Origin: CAVQLX01 sp963811605
GTDB taxonomy: Bacteria; Desulfobacterota; Binatia; DP-6
Assembly (NCBI GenBank): GCA_963811605.1
Contig: CAWESA010000001.1
Location: 1-64,000 of the forward strand
DNA: 64,000 nt
Direction: 5' to 3'
Of this stretch, positions 17,596-25,655 are shown one piece after another (the first letter of the stretch is position 1; the number at the start of each line of letters is the position of its first letter). A program made the position numbers and the translations under genes. Below the pieces are notes generated by a model, which worked only from the letters and a program-made list of their open reading frames with translations, was not told the origin of the DNA and searched no databases.

Positions 17596-19079
17596 GAGTG
17601 ATGACCGACGCCCAGGGTCGACCCGCAATCCGGGAAACTGGTACAGCGCGGGGGCCGGCACCGAGGTCGAGCAATGGGTGGTGCGCGAAGCCCGGTAACG
17701 AGTGTGGCCCCGACGTCCCGTGCGCCCCCGTGATTGTCGCCACGGACCCCGCGGTCCCGGAGCACGCTTGGTAGAGTGCCCCCCCCAGGGACGTCACGCC
17801 GGCAGAACGGGAGGGCGCGGCGATGCAGGTCATGCATGCCCGGTGCGCGGGGCGCGACGTGCACCAGCAGACCGTGGTGGCGTGGGTGCGGGTGACGACG
17901 GCGGGGCGCGCGCAGTACGAGGTGCGGACGTTGCCGACGACCGCCGCCGGGCTCGTCGCCCTGCAGGAGTGGCTGGTGGCCGCCGGCTGTACGCCTGCCG
18001 TCATGGAGTCGACGGGCGTCTACTGGAACCCCGTGTGGCACCGGCTCGAGGAGAGGCTGACGCTGGTGCTGGGGAACGCGCCGGCGGTGCGCAATCGCCC
18101 CGGGCGCAAGAGCGACGTGAGCGACGCGCAGTGGCTCGCGGATCTGCTCGCCCATGGCCTGGTGCGGGGCAGCTTCGTCCCGCCCGCGCCGATTCAGGCG
18201 CTGCGCGAGCTGACGCGGACGCGCAAGCCGCTCGGGCGGGAAGTGACCGCGCACAGTCAGCGGATCGAGCAGGTGCTGGAGAGCGCCGACGTCAAGCTCG
18301 CCACGGTGCTCCGCCCGCTACTCGGCGTCAGTGGGCGGGCGATCATCGCCGCCCTGGCAGCGGGCGAAACCGATCCCGACCGGCTGGTGGCGTTGGCCCA
18401 CCCGCGGCTGCGGGCGAAGCGGGCCGCGCTGCGGGCGGCGCTGCCCGGACACGTCCGGCCGCATCATCGCGTCTTACTGTGCCAGCACCTGCGGGTGGTC
18501 GAGACGCTGCAGGCGACGATCGCCGAGCTGGACGCGGCGATCGGCGCCGCCCTCGCGCCGTATCGCGCCGCCGTGGAGCACCTCGTGACGATGCCCGGCG
18601 TGAGCACGACGGCGGCGCAGAGCCTGGTCGCGGAGATCGGCACGGACATGAGCCGCGTCCCCCGCGCGGGGCATCTGATCTCCTGGGCGGGGCTGTGCCC
18701 GCGCCAGGACGCCAGCGCGGGGCAGCGCCGCTCCACCCGGCGACGCAAGGGCGCGCCGTGGCGCAAGCCCGTGCTCGGGCAGGGCGCCTGGGCCGCGGTC
18801 CGGGGGCGCGAGACGGGTTATCTGCGCGCGCAATTCCTGCGCCTCAAACCGCGCCGGGGGCCGAGGAAGGCCATCGTCGCGGTCGCGGCCTCCATGCTGA
18901 CCGCCGCCTCCTACATACTGCGCGACGGCGACGCCTATCACGACCTCGGGGCCGATCACGTCCGGCGCGGCGACCACCCCCGCCTCGTCGCTGGGCTCAC
19001 CCGCCGCCTCCACCACCTCGGCTACGCGGTCACCCTCCGCCCCGCGGCCTGAGGTCGTCGGCGGTGCGAGTTACTTGGT
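17596..19079 (+). mobile_element. IS110-family insertion sequence
   Basis: One DEDD-type transposase gene with non-coding flanks and no visible terminal inverted repeats, as in the IS110 group. The 227 bases between repeat copy C and the transposase start are non-coding and long enough to hold the structured bridge RNA known from IS110 elements. GTAACGAGTG occurs at 17591-17600 and again at 17695-17704. Outer ends are not fixed: the left end lies between 17591 and 17705 and the right end at about 19053-19085, where the beta-propeller coding begins. Confidence 0.7.
17823..19052 (+). CDS. IS110-family transposase
   Basis: A 409-residue DEDD recombinase. The N-terminal RuvC-like domain has CAGRDVHQQTVVAW (Asp 12), VMESTGVYW (Glu 62) and RKSDVSDAQWLADLLAHGLV (Asp 98 and Asp 101), the four acidic residues. 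The C-terminal Tnp domain has HLVTMPGVSTTAAQSLVAEI and LISWAGLCPRQDASAGQRR, which includes the conserved Ser region used for strand attachment. Full length for the family, with no frameshift, so likely functional. ATG 17823 has GGAGGGCG nearby. It would act with a bridge RNA encoded in the flanking non-coding DNA (known for IS621 and relatives). Confidence 0.95.
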   Translation: MQVMHARCAGRDVHQQTVVAWVRVTTAGRAQYEVRTLPTTAAGLVALQEWLVAAGCTPAVMESTGVYWNPVWHRLEERLTLVLGNAPAVRNRPGRKSDVSDAQWLADLLAHGLVRGSFVPPAPIQALRELTRTRKPLGREVTAHSQRIEQVLESADVKLATVLRPLLGVSGRAIIAALAAGETDPDRLVALAHPRLRAKRAALRAALPGHVRPHHRVLLCQHLRVVETLQATIAELDAAIGAALAPYRAAVEHLVTMPGVSTTAAQSLVAEIGTDMSRVPRAGHLISWAGLCPRQDASAGQRRSTRRRKGAPWRKPVLGQGAWAAVRGRETGYLRAQFLRLKPRRGPRKAIVAVAASMLTAASYILRDGDAYHDLGADHVRRGDHPRLVAGLTRRLHHLGYAVTLRPAA

Positions 19080-19590
19080 AGGCAGAACTGCCCCGTGCCC
19101 GCCAACCTCACCACCCCCGGCGAGGACCGGGCGCTGGTGCAGGTGTTCGACGCCACCAACCTCGGCGCGTCGCTCAGCGGCACGCCGCTCACCACCGTCG
19201 AGCTGTTCGGCGACACGCCGCGCGCCGTGGCCGTCGCCCCCGGCGGCGGCACCGTCTATGCCGCCGTCTTCCAGTCCGGCAACCAGACCACCGCGCTCTC
19301 CGAAGGGCTCGTCTGCAACGGCGGCGCCGCGGCCGGGACCTGCAACGTGAGCGGCTCGGTGATGCCGGGCGGCCTGCCGGCGCCGAACACCAACTTCCAG
19401 GGCACCGCCCAGCCCGAGGTCGGCCTGATCGTCAAGTTCAACAACACGGTCAACCAGTGGCAGGACGAGCCCGGCCGCAACTGGAACAACGCCGTGCGCT
19501 TCTCCCTTCCCGACCTCGACGTCTTCGCCATCAACGCCAACGCCGGCACGCCATCCCAGACCGCCAGCTTCGCCCACGTCGGCACCGTGC
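19080..19590 (+). pseudogene. Internal fragment of a YVTN/beta-propeller-like protein
   Basis: Open reading without start or stop: NCPVPANLTTPGEDRALVQV, then DTPRAVAVAPGGGTVYAAVF, FQGTAQPEVGLIVKFNNTVN, RNWNNAVRFSLPDLDVFAIN and SFAHVGTV. The strand pattern and the TPRAVAVAPGGGTVYAAV repeat are those of YVTN-type surface beta-propellers. It is cut on the left by the IS110 right end and on the right by the IS21 left end (TG at 19591). Neither missing part is found elsewhere in the window. Confidence 0.65.
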
Positions 19591-19593
19591 TGA

Positions 19594-19639
19594 GCGGCGA
19601 CAATTACTTCTGCCGGGCGGCGACAATTACTCTTGCCGG
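19594..19639 (+). repeat. IS21 left-end tandem terminal repeats
   Basis: Two 23-bp units, GCGGCGACAATTACTTCTGC.. at 19594-19616 and GCGGCGACAATTACTCTTGC.. at 19617-19639, both ending in CGG and differing at three positions. Multiple direct repeats near the tips are IstA binding sites in IS21 elements. Confidence 0.75.
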
Positions 19640-19689
19640 TTGGCGCCGTCCTGACGGCCCGTGTGAGGCTACCGCCGTGGAGGGGGCGG

Positions 19690-21177
19690 ATGGTCTCGGA
19701 TGGGCAGGTCAGGTTGCTGAGGCAGAAGCGTATGGAAGGCAAGACGCAGGAAGGGGCGGCCGCGGCGGCCGACATGAGTGTGCGCGCGGCGCGCACGTGG
19801 GAGACGGGGCTGTTGCCGTCGGCGACCACGCAGGCGCGGTCCTGGCGCACGCGGCTCGATCCGTTCGCGGAGGTCTGGGCGCACGACCTCGTCCCGCTCC
19901 TTGAGGCCGACACGGCGGGCGTGCTGGAGGCCACGACCCTGCTGGGGGAGCTGCGCACGCGGCACGGGGCGGCGTACGGGTCGGGGCAGCTCCGGACGCT
20001 CCAGCGGCGGCTGCGGGACTGGCGCGCGCTGCACGGCCCAGCGAAGGAGGTGTGCTTCGAGCAAGAGCACCCGCCAGGCCGCGAGGGGGCGATGGACTTC
20101 ACGCACGCCACCGAGCTCGGGGTGACGATCGCCGGGGAGGCGTTCGCCCATCTGTTCTGCCAGTTCATCCTGAGCTGCAGCGGGTGGCGGTGGGCGCCGC
20201 TCGCCCACGGGGAGACGTTCGAGGCCCTGGTGGCAGGGCTGCAGGCGGCGGTGTGGGAGCTGGGTGCGGTGCCCGCGGTCCTGCGGCTCGACAATCTCTC
20301 GGCCGCCACGCACGACCTCAAGCGCAGCGGGGGCCGCGCGATCACGGCCCGCTTCCAGGGGGTGCTCGACCACTACGGCCTGACGGCGACACGGATCCGG
20401 CCGGGGGAGGCGCACGAGAATGGGCGGGCGGAGCAGGCCAACGGCCGGTTGAAGGCCGTGCTGGCGCAGGCGCTGGTGCTCCGGGGCAGCCGCGACTTCC
20501 CGACCCGCGACGCCTACGCGATGTTCGTCCAGACGACCGTCGCCCGCATGCTCAATGCCCCGGTGGCGGCCGCGCTGGTGGCGGAGCGCCCCTACCTGCG
20601 CCCGCTGCCGCGCACCCCGGTGCCGGCGTACACGCGCTGGCAGCCGCGGGTGCGGCGGTGGAGCACGCTCCGCGTCAACGGGCGGACGTACTCGGTGCCG
20701 TCGCGGCTGATCGGCCATGGCGTCGAGGTCCACCAGTACCCCGACGTCCTCGAGGTCTACTACCGCGGGCAGCGCACCGCGCAGATCCCGCGCCTCCACG
20801 GCACGAAGGACCACCGGATCGACTACCGGCACGTGATCTGGTCGCTGGTGCGGAAGCCCGGCGCCTTCGCCCGCTATCGCTACCGCGAGGAGCTATTCCC
20901 GACGCTCGGCTTCCGCCGCGCCTACGACGCCCTGCGCACCACGCACGGCGACCGCGCCGACGTCGAGTACGTGCGCATCCTGCACCTGGCGGCGAGCACG
21001 TTGGAGACCACCGTCGCCCAGGCGCTCGAGCAGCTGCTCGCGAGTGGGGCGGCCTCCTTCGACTACGCGGCCGTCAAGGCGCTCGCCGCTCCCGAGACCC
21101 CGACGGTGCCCGTGCTGGGGATCCCGGCCCCCGATCTCGGCGTGTACGATCAGCTGCTGGTAGGAGGGGCGGCATGA
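19690..21177 (+). CDS. istA: IS21 transposase IstA (element A)
   Basis: DDE transposase of 495 residues. An N-terminal helix-turn-helix region (RMEGKTQEGAAAAADMSVRA) precedes the catalytic core: EGAMDFTHA (first Asp), AVLRLDNLSAA (second Asp) and PGEAHENGRAEQANGRLK (Glu), then the beta-barrel with RVNGRTYSVPSRLIGHGVEV. ATG 19690 has GGAGGGGG just before it; the longer TTG-started reading from 19633 runs into the terminal repeats and is rejected. Its TGA overlaps the istB ATG as ATGA. It appears intact, but with istB broken the element should not transpose on its own. Confidence 0.93.
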   Translation: MVSDGQVRLLRQKRMEGKTQEGAAAAADMSVRAARTWETGLLPSATTQARSWRTRLDPFAEVWAHDLVPLLEADTAGVLEATTLLGELRTRHGAAYGSGQLRTLQRRLRDWRALHGPAKEVCFEQEHPPGREGAMDFTHATELGVTIAGEAFAHLFCQFILSCSGWRWAPLAHGETFEALVAGLQAAVWELGAVPAVLRLDNLSAATHDLKRSGGRAITARFQGVLDHYGLTATRIRPGEAHENGRAEQANGRLKAVLAQALVLRGSRDFPTRDAYAMFVQTTVARMLNAPVAAALVAERPYLRPLPRTPVPAYTRWQPRVRRWSTLRVNGRTYSVPSRLIGHGVEVHQYPDVLEVYYRGQRTAQIPRLHGTKDHRIDYRHVIWSLVRKPGAFARYRYREELFPTLGFRRAYDALRTTHGDRADVEYVRILHLAASTLETTVAQALEQLLASGAASFDYAAVKALAAPETPTVPVLGIPAPDLGVYDQLLVGGAA

Positions 21178-21694
21178 CGCTGGCCCCGTTCCCCGCGGCC
21201 CAGGCCGCGCGGCTCACGACGCTGCTCACCGACCTCAAGCTCCCGACAGTGGCCGCCGAGCTTGTCCCCCGCCTCACGCAGGCCGGCCAGGCGGATGCGC
21301 TTCCGCTCGTGCTCGAGGTCCTCGAGCTCGAGGCCGCCGAGCGCCACGCCCGCCGCATCGCGCGGCTGCGCGCGGCGGCCAAGCTCCCGCCGGCGAAGAC
21401 GTGGGCGACCTTCGACGACACGCGCTTGGCCCGTGCGCTGCGCCAGCAGCTCCGCGAGCTGGCGACCGGCGCATTTCTCGAGCACGCCGGCAACGTGCTG
21501 GCGTTCGGCCTGCCCGGGGTCGGCAAGAGCCACGCCGCCTGTGCGCTCGGCCACGCCCTCGTCGAGGCCGGCCACAGCGTGCTGTTCACCCGCACCTACC
21601 AGCTCATCCAGGAGTTGCTTGCCGCCAAGCGCGCCCTCGTGCTCCCGCGCCTGCTGCGGAAGCTCGACGCCGTCGAACTCGTCGTGCTCGACTC
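21174..21694 (+). pseudogene. istB: IstB 5' fragment (element A), cut at Walker B
   Basis: AAA+ ATPase helper of IS21 transposition, here about 174 of the usual 250 or so residues. The N-terminal helical part is followed by LAFGLPGVGKSHAACALGHA (Walker A) and YQLIQELLAAKRAL, and the reading ends in LDAVELVVLDS, the Walker B strand, exactly where the RIT terminal repeat (ATGTGGAGCACCTCG) starts. Sensor motifs and the lid are lost. It is coupled to istA by an ATGA overlap and preceded by GGAGGGGC. Confidence 0.92.
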
Positions 21695-21775
21695 ATGTGG
21701 AGCACCTCGTTATGTGACGTCGCCGTTCGGCGGGGCGCGATTTCGGGGACTTGGTGGGCGCCGACTCCACATAAC
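21695..21775 (+). repeat. RIT left end: terminal inverted repeat with inner palindromic arm
   Basis: Outer 22 bases (21695-21716) are the inverse of 25119-25140. An inner stretch CGACTCCACATAAC at 21762-21775 pairs with the outer GTTATGTGACGTCG (12 of 14 positions), so the end can fold into a stem of about 14 bp. Such paired arms look like recombinase binding sites. Confidence 0.85.
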
Positions 21776-21792
21776 CGGGGTCGCGTTACAGG

Positions 21793-22809
21793 TTACAGGG
21801 CCGCGAGCCAGTCCAGGATCGTGGCGTCGCGGCGCCACGCGGCGACTACGTCGCCGAGTCCTTCGGGGTGCGCCTTCGCGATGGCGGCGCGCTTCATCTC
21901 CAGATCGACGGCGGCGTAGCGGTTGGTGGTCTCGACGCTGGCATGGCCGAGCCAGTGGCTGATGGTGACGAGGTCGACGCCGGCCTGCAGCAGGTGCACG
22001 GCAGTGGTATGCCGCAGCGTGTGCGGGTGCACGCGCTTGGCGGTCAGGGTCGGGGTGGTCGCCCGCGCGCGCGCCACGTACTTGCGGAGGAGGTAACGCA
22101 CTCCGAACCGCGTCAGCGGGGTGTCACGGCTACTGCGGAACAGGGGGTGCGTGGCGTCGGAATCGAGTCGGCTGTCGCGGAGCAGCGAGGCCAGCGCGTC
22201 TGCGGTCTGCGGCCAGAGCGGACAGAAGCGCTCCTTCCGGCCCTTGCCGCGGAGCCGCACCTGGAGCGGCCGCTCCAGCTGGAGGTCGCACGGCCGCACG
22301 TCGAGGATCTCTTGCACGCGCGCACCGGTGTTGAACATCGCGAGCAGCAACGCGTGGTCCCGCTGCCCGGCTGGGGTCCGCGCGTCAGGGGCTGCGAGCA
22401 GGGCGCGCATCTCCTCCAGCTCGAGATACTCGACCACGCGTGGCCGCGCGCGCTTGAACGGGATCGCGAGCAGCCGCTGGCACCGCTCGAGGTGCTCGGG
22501 ATGGCTCGTCGCGACGTGCCGGGCGAACGCGTGCACCGCCGCGAGGCGCGCATTGCGCGTCGCCGCACCGTTGCCGCGCTCGCCCTCGAGATGGTCGAGG
22601 AACACGAGGATCTGGTCAGGCGCGAGGTCGGCGAGGTCGAGGTCGACGACGGCGCGATGGCGGCGGCCGGCGAGGAACCGCAGGAGCAGCGTGAAGGCGT
22701 CCCGGTAGCTAAGGACGGTGTGGGGGCTCACACCGCGGACCCGCGGCAGGTGATCACCGAAGAAGCTCCGCAACGCCCGGGCGAGTGCAGTGGGCGGCGC
22801 GGTGCTCAT
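21793..22809 (-). CDS. RIT tyrosine recombinase, third gene (RitC position)
   Basis: A 338-residue tyrosine recombinase. The SAM-like arm-binding domain covers about residues 1-110 (SPHTVLSYRDAFTLLLRFLA). The catalytic domain shows NTGARVQEILDVRPCDL (Arg I), RGKGRKERFCPL (Lys), VHPHTLRHTTAVHLLQAGVD (His-x-x-Arg II), HWLGHASVETTNRYAAVD (His/Trp box and nucleophile Tyr). All catalytic residues are present. ATG 22809 is preceded by GAGGAGG and overlaps the stop of the second gene (ATGA), so translation is coupled. Works with its two partners; their individual roles in RIT movement are not known. Confidence 0.93.
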   Translation of the reverse strand: MSTAPPTALARALRSFFGDHLPRVRGVSPHTVLSYRDAFTLLLRFLAGRRHRAVVDLDLADLAPDQILVFLDHLEGERGNGAATRNARLAAVHAFARHVATSHPEHLERCQRLLAIPFKRARPRVVEYLELEEMRALLAAPDARTPAGQRDHALLLAMFNTGARVQEILDVRPCDLQLERPLQVRLRGKGRKERFCPLWPQTADALASLLRDSRLDSDATHPLFRSSRDTPLTRFGVRYLLRKYVARARATTPTLTAKRVHPHTLRHTTAVHLLQAGVDLVTISHWLGHASVETTNRYAAVDLEMKRAAIAKAHPEGLGDVVAAWRRDATILDWLAAL

Positions 22810-23789
22810 CGGCCACCTCCTCGGCGTGCAGCGAGCAGCGGGGTGCAGTGTCGGGCGAACCGCTGACTGGCGGCCTCGGCCACCGGGCCGAGGAGCGCGA
22901 GGTAGTACGCGGTCGACGCGATCGAGACGTGGCCCATCGCGGTCGCGAGGGCCGGGAGCTTCGCTTGGACGTCGACGCCTTGGCGGTACCAGCGCAGGAG
23001 GGCGTGCACGGCGTACGTGTGCCGCAGGTCGTGCACCCGCGGGGTGCGCTGTCCGACCGTCCCAATGCCCGCGTGCCGGAACAGGCGGCGCAGGGCTTGG
23101 CCGAGGCCACCGTCCGAGTACGCGCGCACGCCGGTGCGGCGCCATGTCACCAGCAGCGGCGCATCGGGGGCGTGCGACAAGGGGCGGCGTGCACGCACGA
23201 AGTGCTCCAGCTCGTGGGTGGTGTCCTGCGAGAGGGCGACGACGCGCGATTTGTGGAACTTCGAGGCGCGGATCAACAGGGTGCGTGCGGCCGGGTCGTA
23301 GTCGGAGAGGACGAGGCGGACGAGCTCTCCGCGGCGGAGTCCGGTCGTGTAGAGCAGGACCACGGCCAAGTGCATCCCGTGGGCGTACAGCGGCGAATTC
23401 GACATCGGCGAGAGTGCCGCCGCGGCGCGCAGCAGCCGCGTGATCTCGTCCTCGGTGAAGATGTGCGGCCGCACCGGGGTATGCGGTGCCGGGAACCCGG
23501 TGGGATCGGGGACGAAGCAGCCGGGATCACGGCGGCGGCGGTACAGGCACGCGTTGCGGGCGATCCGCATCCACCGTCGGCGGACGGTCGGCGTGAGGCG
23601 TCCGAGGGTGAGGCACCACGCGGCGAAACTGTCGGCCGACAGGTCGCACGAACGGCCGGCGAGGAAGGCGTCGAGGTCGGCGAGGATGGCGGTCTCGGCG
23701 GCGAAGCGCCGGCCCAAGGCCGTCTTGAGGGCGACGTAGGCCGCTATGTCGGCCCCGAAGCGCGACGTGAAAGCGCGGGCGGCGCTCAT
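22806..23789 (-). CDS. RIT tyrosine recombinase, second gene (RitB position)
   Basis: A 327-residue tyrosine recombinase. The N-terminal domain (residues 1-130) begins MSAARAFTSRFGADIAAYVA. Catalytic domain: YTTGLRRGELVRLVLSDYD (Arg I), SKFHKSRVVAL (Lys), VHDLRHTYAVHALL (His-x-x-Arg II), MGHVSIASTAYYLALL (His and nucleophile Tyr). It ends in a Gly/Arg-rich tail. ATG 23789 overlaps the first gene's TGA as ATGA, with GGAGGTG upstream. A longer reading with upstream starts runs through the first gene in another frame and is rejected. Confidence 0.93.
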   Translation of the reverse strand: MSAARAFTSRFGADIAAYVALKTALGRRFAAETAILADLDAFLAGRSCDLSADSFAAWCLTLGRLTPTVRRRWMRIARNACLYRRRRDPGCFVPDPTGFPAPHTPVRPHIFTEDEITRLLRAAAALSPMSNSPLYAHGMHLAVVLLYTTGLRRGELVRLVLSDYDPAARTLLIRASKFHKSRVVALSQDTTHELEHFVRARRPLSHAPDAPLLVTWRRTGVRAYSDGGLGQALRRLFRHAGIGTVGQRTPRVHDLRHTYAVHALLRWYRQGVDVQAKLPALATAMGHVSIASTAYYLALLGPVAEAASQRFARHCTPLLAARRGGGR

Positions 23790-25009
23790 TGGTGCACCTC
23801 CGGCGGGAGGTCGAGCGCGGCATCGCGGAGATCCTCGATGTGAAGGCGCAGATAGACGCAGGTGCTCTCGGCGCTGCGGTGGCCGAGCAGATCCCCGATC
23901 GCCTTGAGCGAGGTCCCTTGCCGCAGCAGGTGCACGGCGAGCGAGTGCCGGAGGCAGTGCGGTCCCTGGTACGGAATCGGAAGCTGGCCGCGGCGCGTCC
24001 AGCCCTGGAACGCCTCGGTGACGCCGGTCCGCTCGAGCGGTCCAGCCGGGGCGCGGACGCGGAGGAACAGCTCGCGGTCCGACAGCCGGGGCGGCCGGGC
24101 GTGGCGCAGGTAGTCGACAAGGGCAACGCCGACCGCGTCGGTGAGCGGCAGGACGAGCGGCGTGTGGGTCTTCGGGCGGCGGACGCGGATCCGGCGCGCG
24201 CGCCACTCGACGTCGTCGAGCCGCAGCCCGGCAACTTCGCTCGTGCGCAGCCCGTAGGTCGCAATGAGGAGGAACATCGCGTAGTCGCGGCGCCCCATGG
24301 GCGTCGAACGATCGATTGCCGCGAGGAATGCCGTCACCGTTTCCCAGGGCAGCGCGCGCGGGAGCCGCTCGCCGCGATAGACCCGCGGGGTGTCAATCGA
24401 GGACTGCAGGCCGCGGGGGACCTCGCCCCGGGCTTCGAGGAACCGGAGGACCGACCGCAGGTGCGCGACGGTGTGCTGCAGGGTCTCCCGGCCGAGGCGG
24501 ACACCGGTCCGCCGGACGAAGTCCTCGAGGCGCACGGGGCGGAGCTCGCGTAGGTCGCCGCCGCCCTCGAACCCGACGAATGACAGCAGCTCCAAGGCCG
24601 TGCGGCCATGAGCCCTGACTGTCGACGCGGCCAACCCGCGGACACGCTCCAGGTGCGCGCAGTAGGCTGCGACCAGCTGCTCGGCGGGCGTCGGGGTCGG
24701 CGGCTTCAACCGCCCGCGCTCGTCGAGGAACCGGGTGAGCGAGTGGACGAGCGCAGCCAGATAGACATCGGCTGCCGTGGCGCGAGGCGCAAGCGCGAGC
24801 CATTCGCCGCAGGACAGCTGGCCGACGGCGCGGATCCCGCGCCGTCGGAGTCGCGCCTCCAGCCGCGGCGCCTCGCGGACACGCAACCGGATCGGCAGCG
24901 GCGGGTAGCCGCGCGCGTGCAGCCACCCGACGAACTCGTCGAGGAGCGGGCCAAGAACCCGGAGCGAAGCGACCCGGGCCTGCAGGCGAGGGAACATCTC
25001 TGCGAGCAT
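23786..25009 (-). CDS. RIT tyrosine recombinase, first gene (RitA position)
   Basis: A 407-residue tyrosine recombinase, the longest of the trio because of an N-terminal region of about 100 residues (MFPRLQARVASLRVLGPLLD) before the core-binding domain. Catalytic motifs: TYGLRTSEVAGLRLDDVEW (Arg I), VRRPKTHTPLVLPL (Lys), GPHCLRHSLAVHLLRQG (His-x-x-Arg II), LLGHRSAESTCVYLRL (His and Tyr). ATG 25009 is chosen over the upstream ATG (25033) because AAGGAGG sits seven bases before it. First gene of the three-gene coupled operon. Confidence 0.93.
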   Translation of the reverse strand: MLAEMFPRLQARVASLRVLGPLLDEFVGWLHARGYPPLPIRLRVREAPRLEARLRRRGIRAVGQLSCGEWLALAPRATAADVYLAALVHSLTRFLDERGRLKPPTPTPAEQLVAAYCAHLERVRGLAASTVRAHGRTALELLSFVGFEGGGDLRELRPVRLEDFVRRTGVRLGRETLQHTVAHLRSVLRFLEARGEVPRGLQSSIDTPRVYRGERLPRALPWETVTAFLAAIDRSTPMGRRDYAMFLLIATYGLRTSEVAGLRLDDVEWRARRIRVRRPKTHTPLVLPLTDAVGVALVDYLRHARPPRLSDRELFLRVRAPAGPLERTGVTEAFQGWTRRGQLPIPYQGPHCLRHSLAVHLLRQGTSLKAIGDLLGHRSAESTCVYLRLHIEDLRDAALDLPPEVHQ

Positions 25010-25059
25010 CGCAACCTCCTTGGGAGGCGCCATCCAGCGGCACCCGCCCGAGGCTACGA

Positions 25060-25140
25060 GTTATGTGCAGTCCCTCGCCGGCAACCCCCTGTCGCGATGC
25101 GGGTCTCGGGGGCGACTCCACATAACGAGGTGCTCCACAT
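25060..25140 (-). repeat. RIT right end: terminal inverted repeat with inner palindromic arm
   Basis: Outer bases 25119-25140 are the exact complement of the left outer 22 bases. CGACTCCACATAAC (25113-25126) pairs with GTTATGTGCAGTCC at 25060-25073, giving the same folded form as the left end. Confidence 0.85.
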
Positions 25141-25655
25141 TCGTCGACGATCAAGAGCGTCGTGCGCGTGCCGTAGTGCCGGAGTCGGCGATCGAGTGCA
25201 CGCGCCGAGTCCTGCGCGGCGAGGTCGAGCAGGAGCTGGGAGGCCGTGACGAAGCGGACGGAGTGGCCGGCGAGGACGGCTTGGTGGCCGATGTTCTGGG
25301 CGATCATCGTCTTGCCGAGTCCCTGGGGGGCGACGAGGACGACATTGCGACCCTGGGCGACGAAATCGAGACGGAGCGCGGACTCGACGCCGTCCCGGTC
25401 GATCTTCTTCGGCCACGCCCAGTCGAAGTCGACCATGGGCTTGAAGCGACCGAGCTGTGCGCGAGACAGACGGCGATCGAGGCCGCGGCGCGCCCGGTCG
25501 TCGAGCTCGGACTGGACGGCGTGCTCGAGGAGCTGCGTCGGACTCCAGCGGTGCGTCGTGGCGCGGGCGATCAGGTCATCGAGCGTGGCGGCAATGGCGC
25601 GCAAGCCGAGGGCCGCGAGCTGGTCAGCGAGAGCGGGCTTCGTCGTCATCGTCAT
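25141..25655 (-). pseudogene. istB: IstB 5' fragment (element B), cut at Walker B
   Basis: About 171 residues: MTMTTKPALADQLAALGLRA, then FDWAWPKKIDRDGVESAL, VLVAPQGLGKTMIAQNIGH (Walker A), SVRFVTASQLLLDLAAQ, and finally TLLIVDE, the Walker B strand, where the RIT end begins. Same cut point as the istB of element A although the two proteins share only family-level similarity. Its start overlaps the istA 3' end by about 30 bases. Confidence 0.92.

Larger units (their letters stand above)
19591..21694 (+). mobile_element. IS21-family element A (right part lost to the RIT element)
   Basis: Starts with TGAGCGGCGACAATTACTTC and has a second copy of the terminal unit just inside, as IS21 elements do. 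It carries istA and the first third of istB; from 21695 the RIT terminal repeat takes over. The right end of this IS is not in the window. Confidence 0.85.
21695..25140 (-). mobile_element. RIT element (recombinase in trio)
   Basis: 3446 bp bounded by inverted ends (ATGTGGAGCACCTCGTTATG.. at 21695-21716 and its exact complement at 25119-25140). It carries three different tyrosine recombinase genes on the minus strand, each overlapping the next by ATGA. This is the defining layout of RIT elements. Both flanks are istB fragments cut at the same codon. All three recombinases look complete, so the element may be active. Confidence 0.93.
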
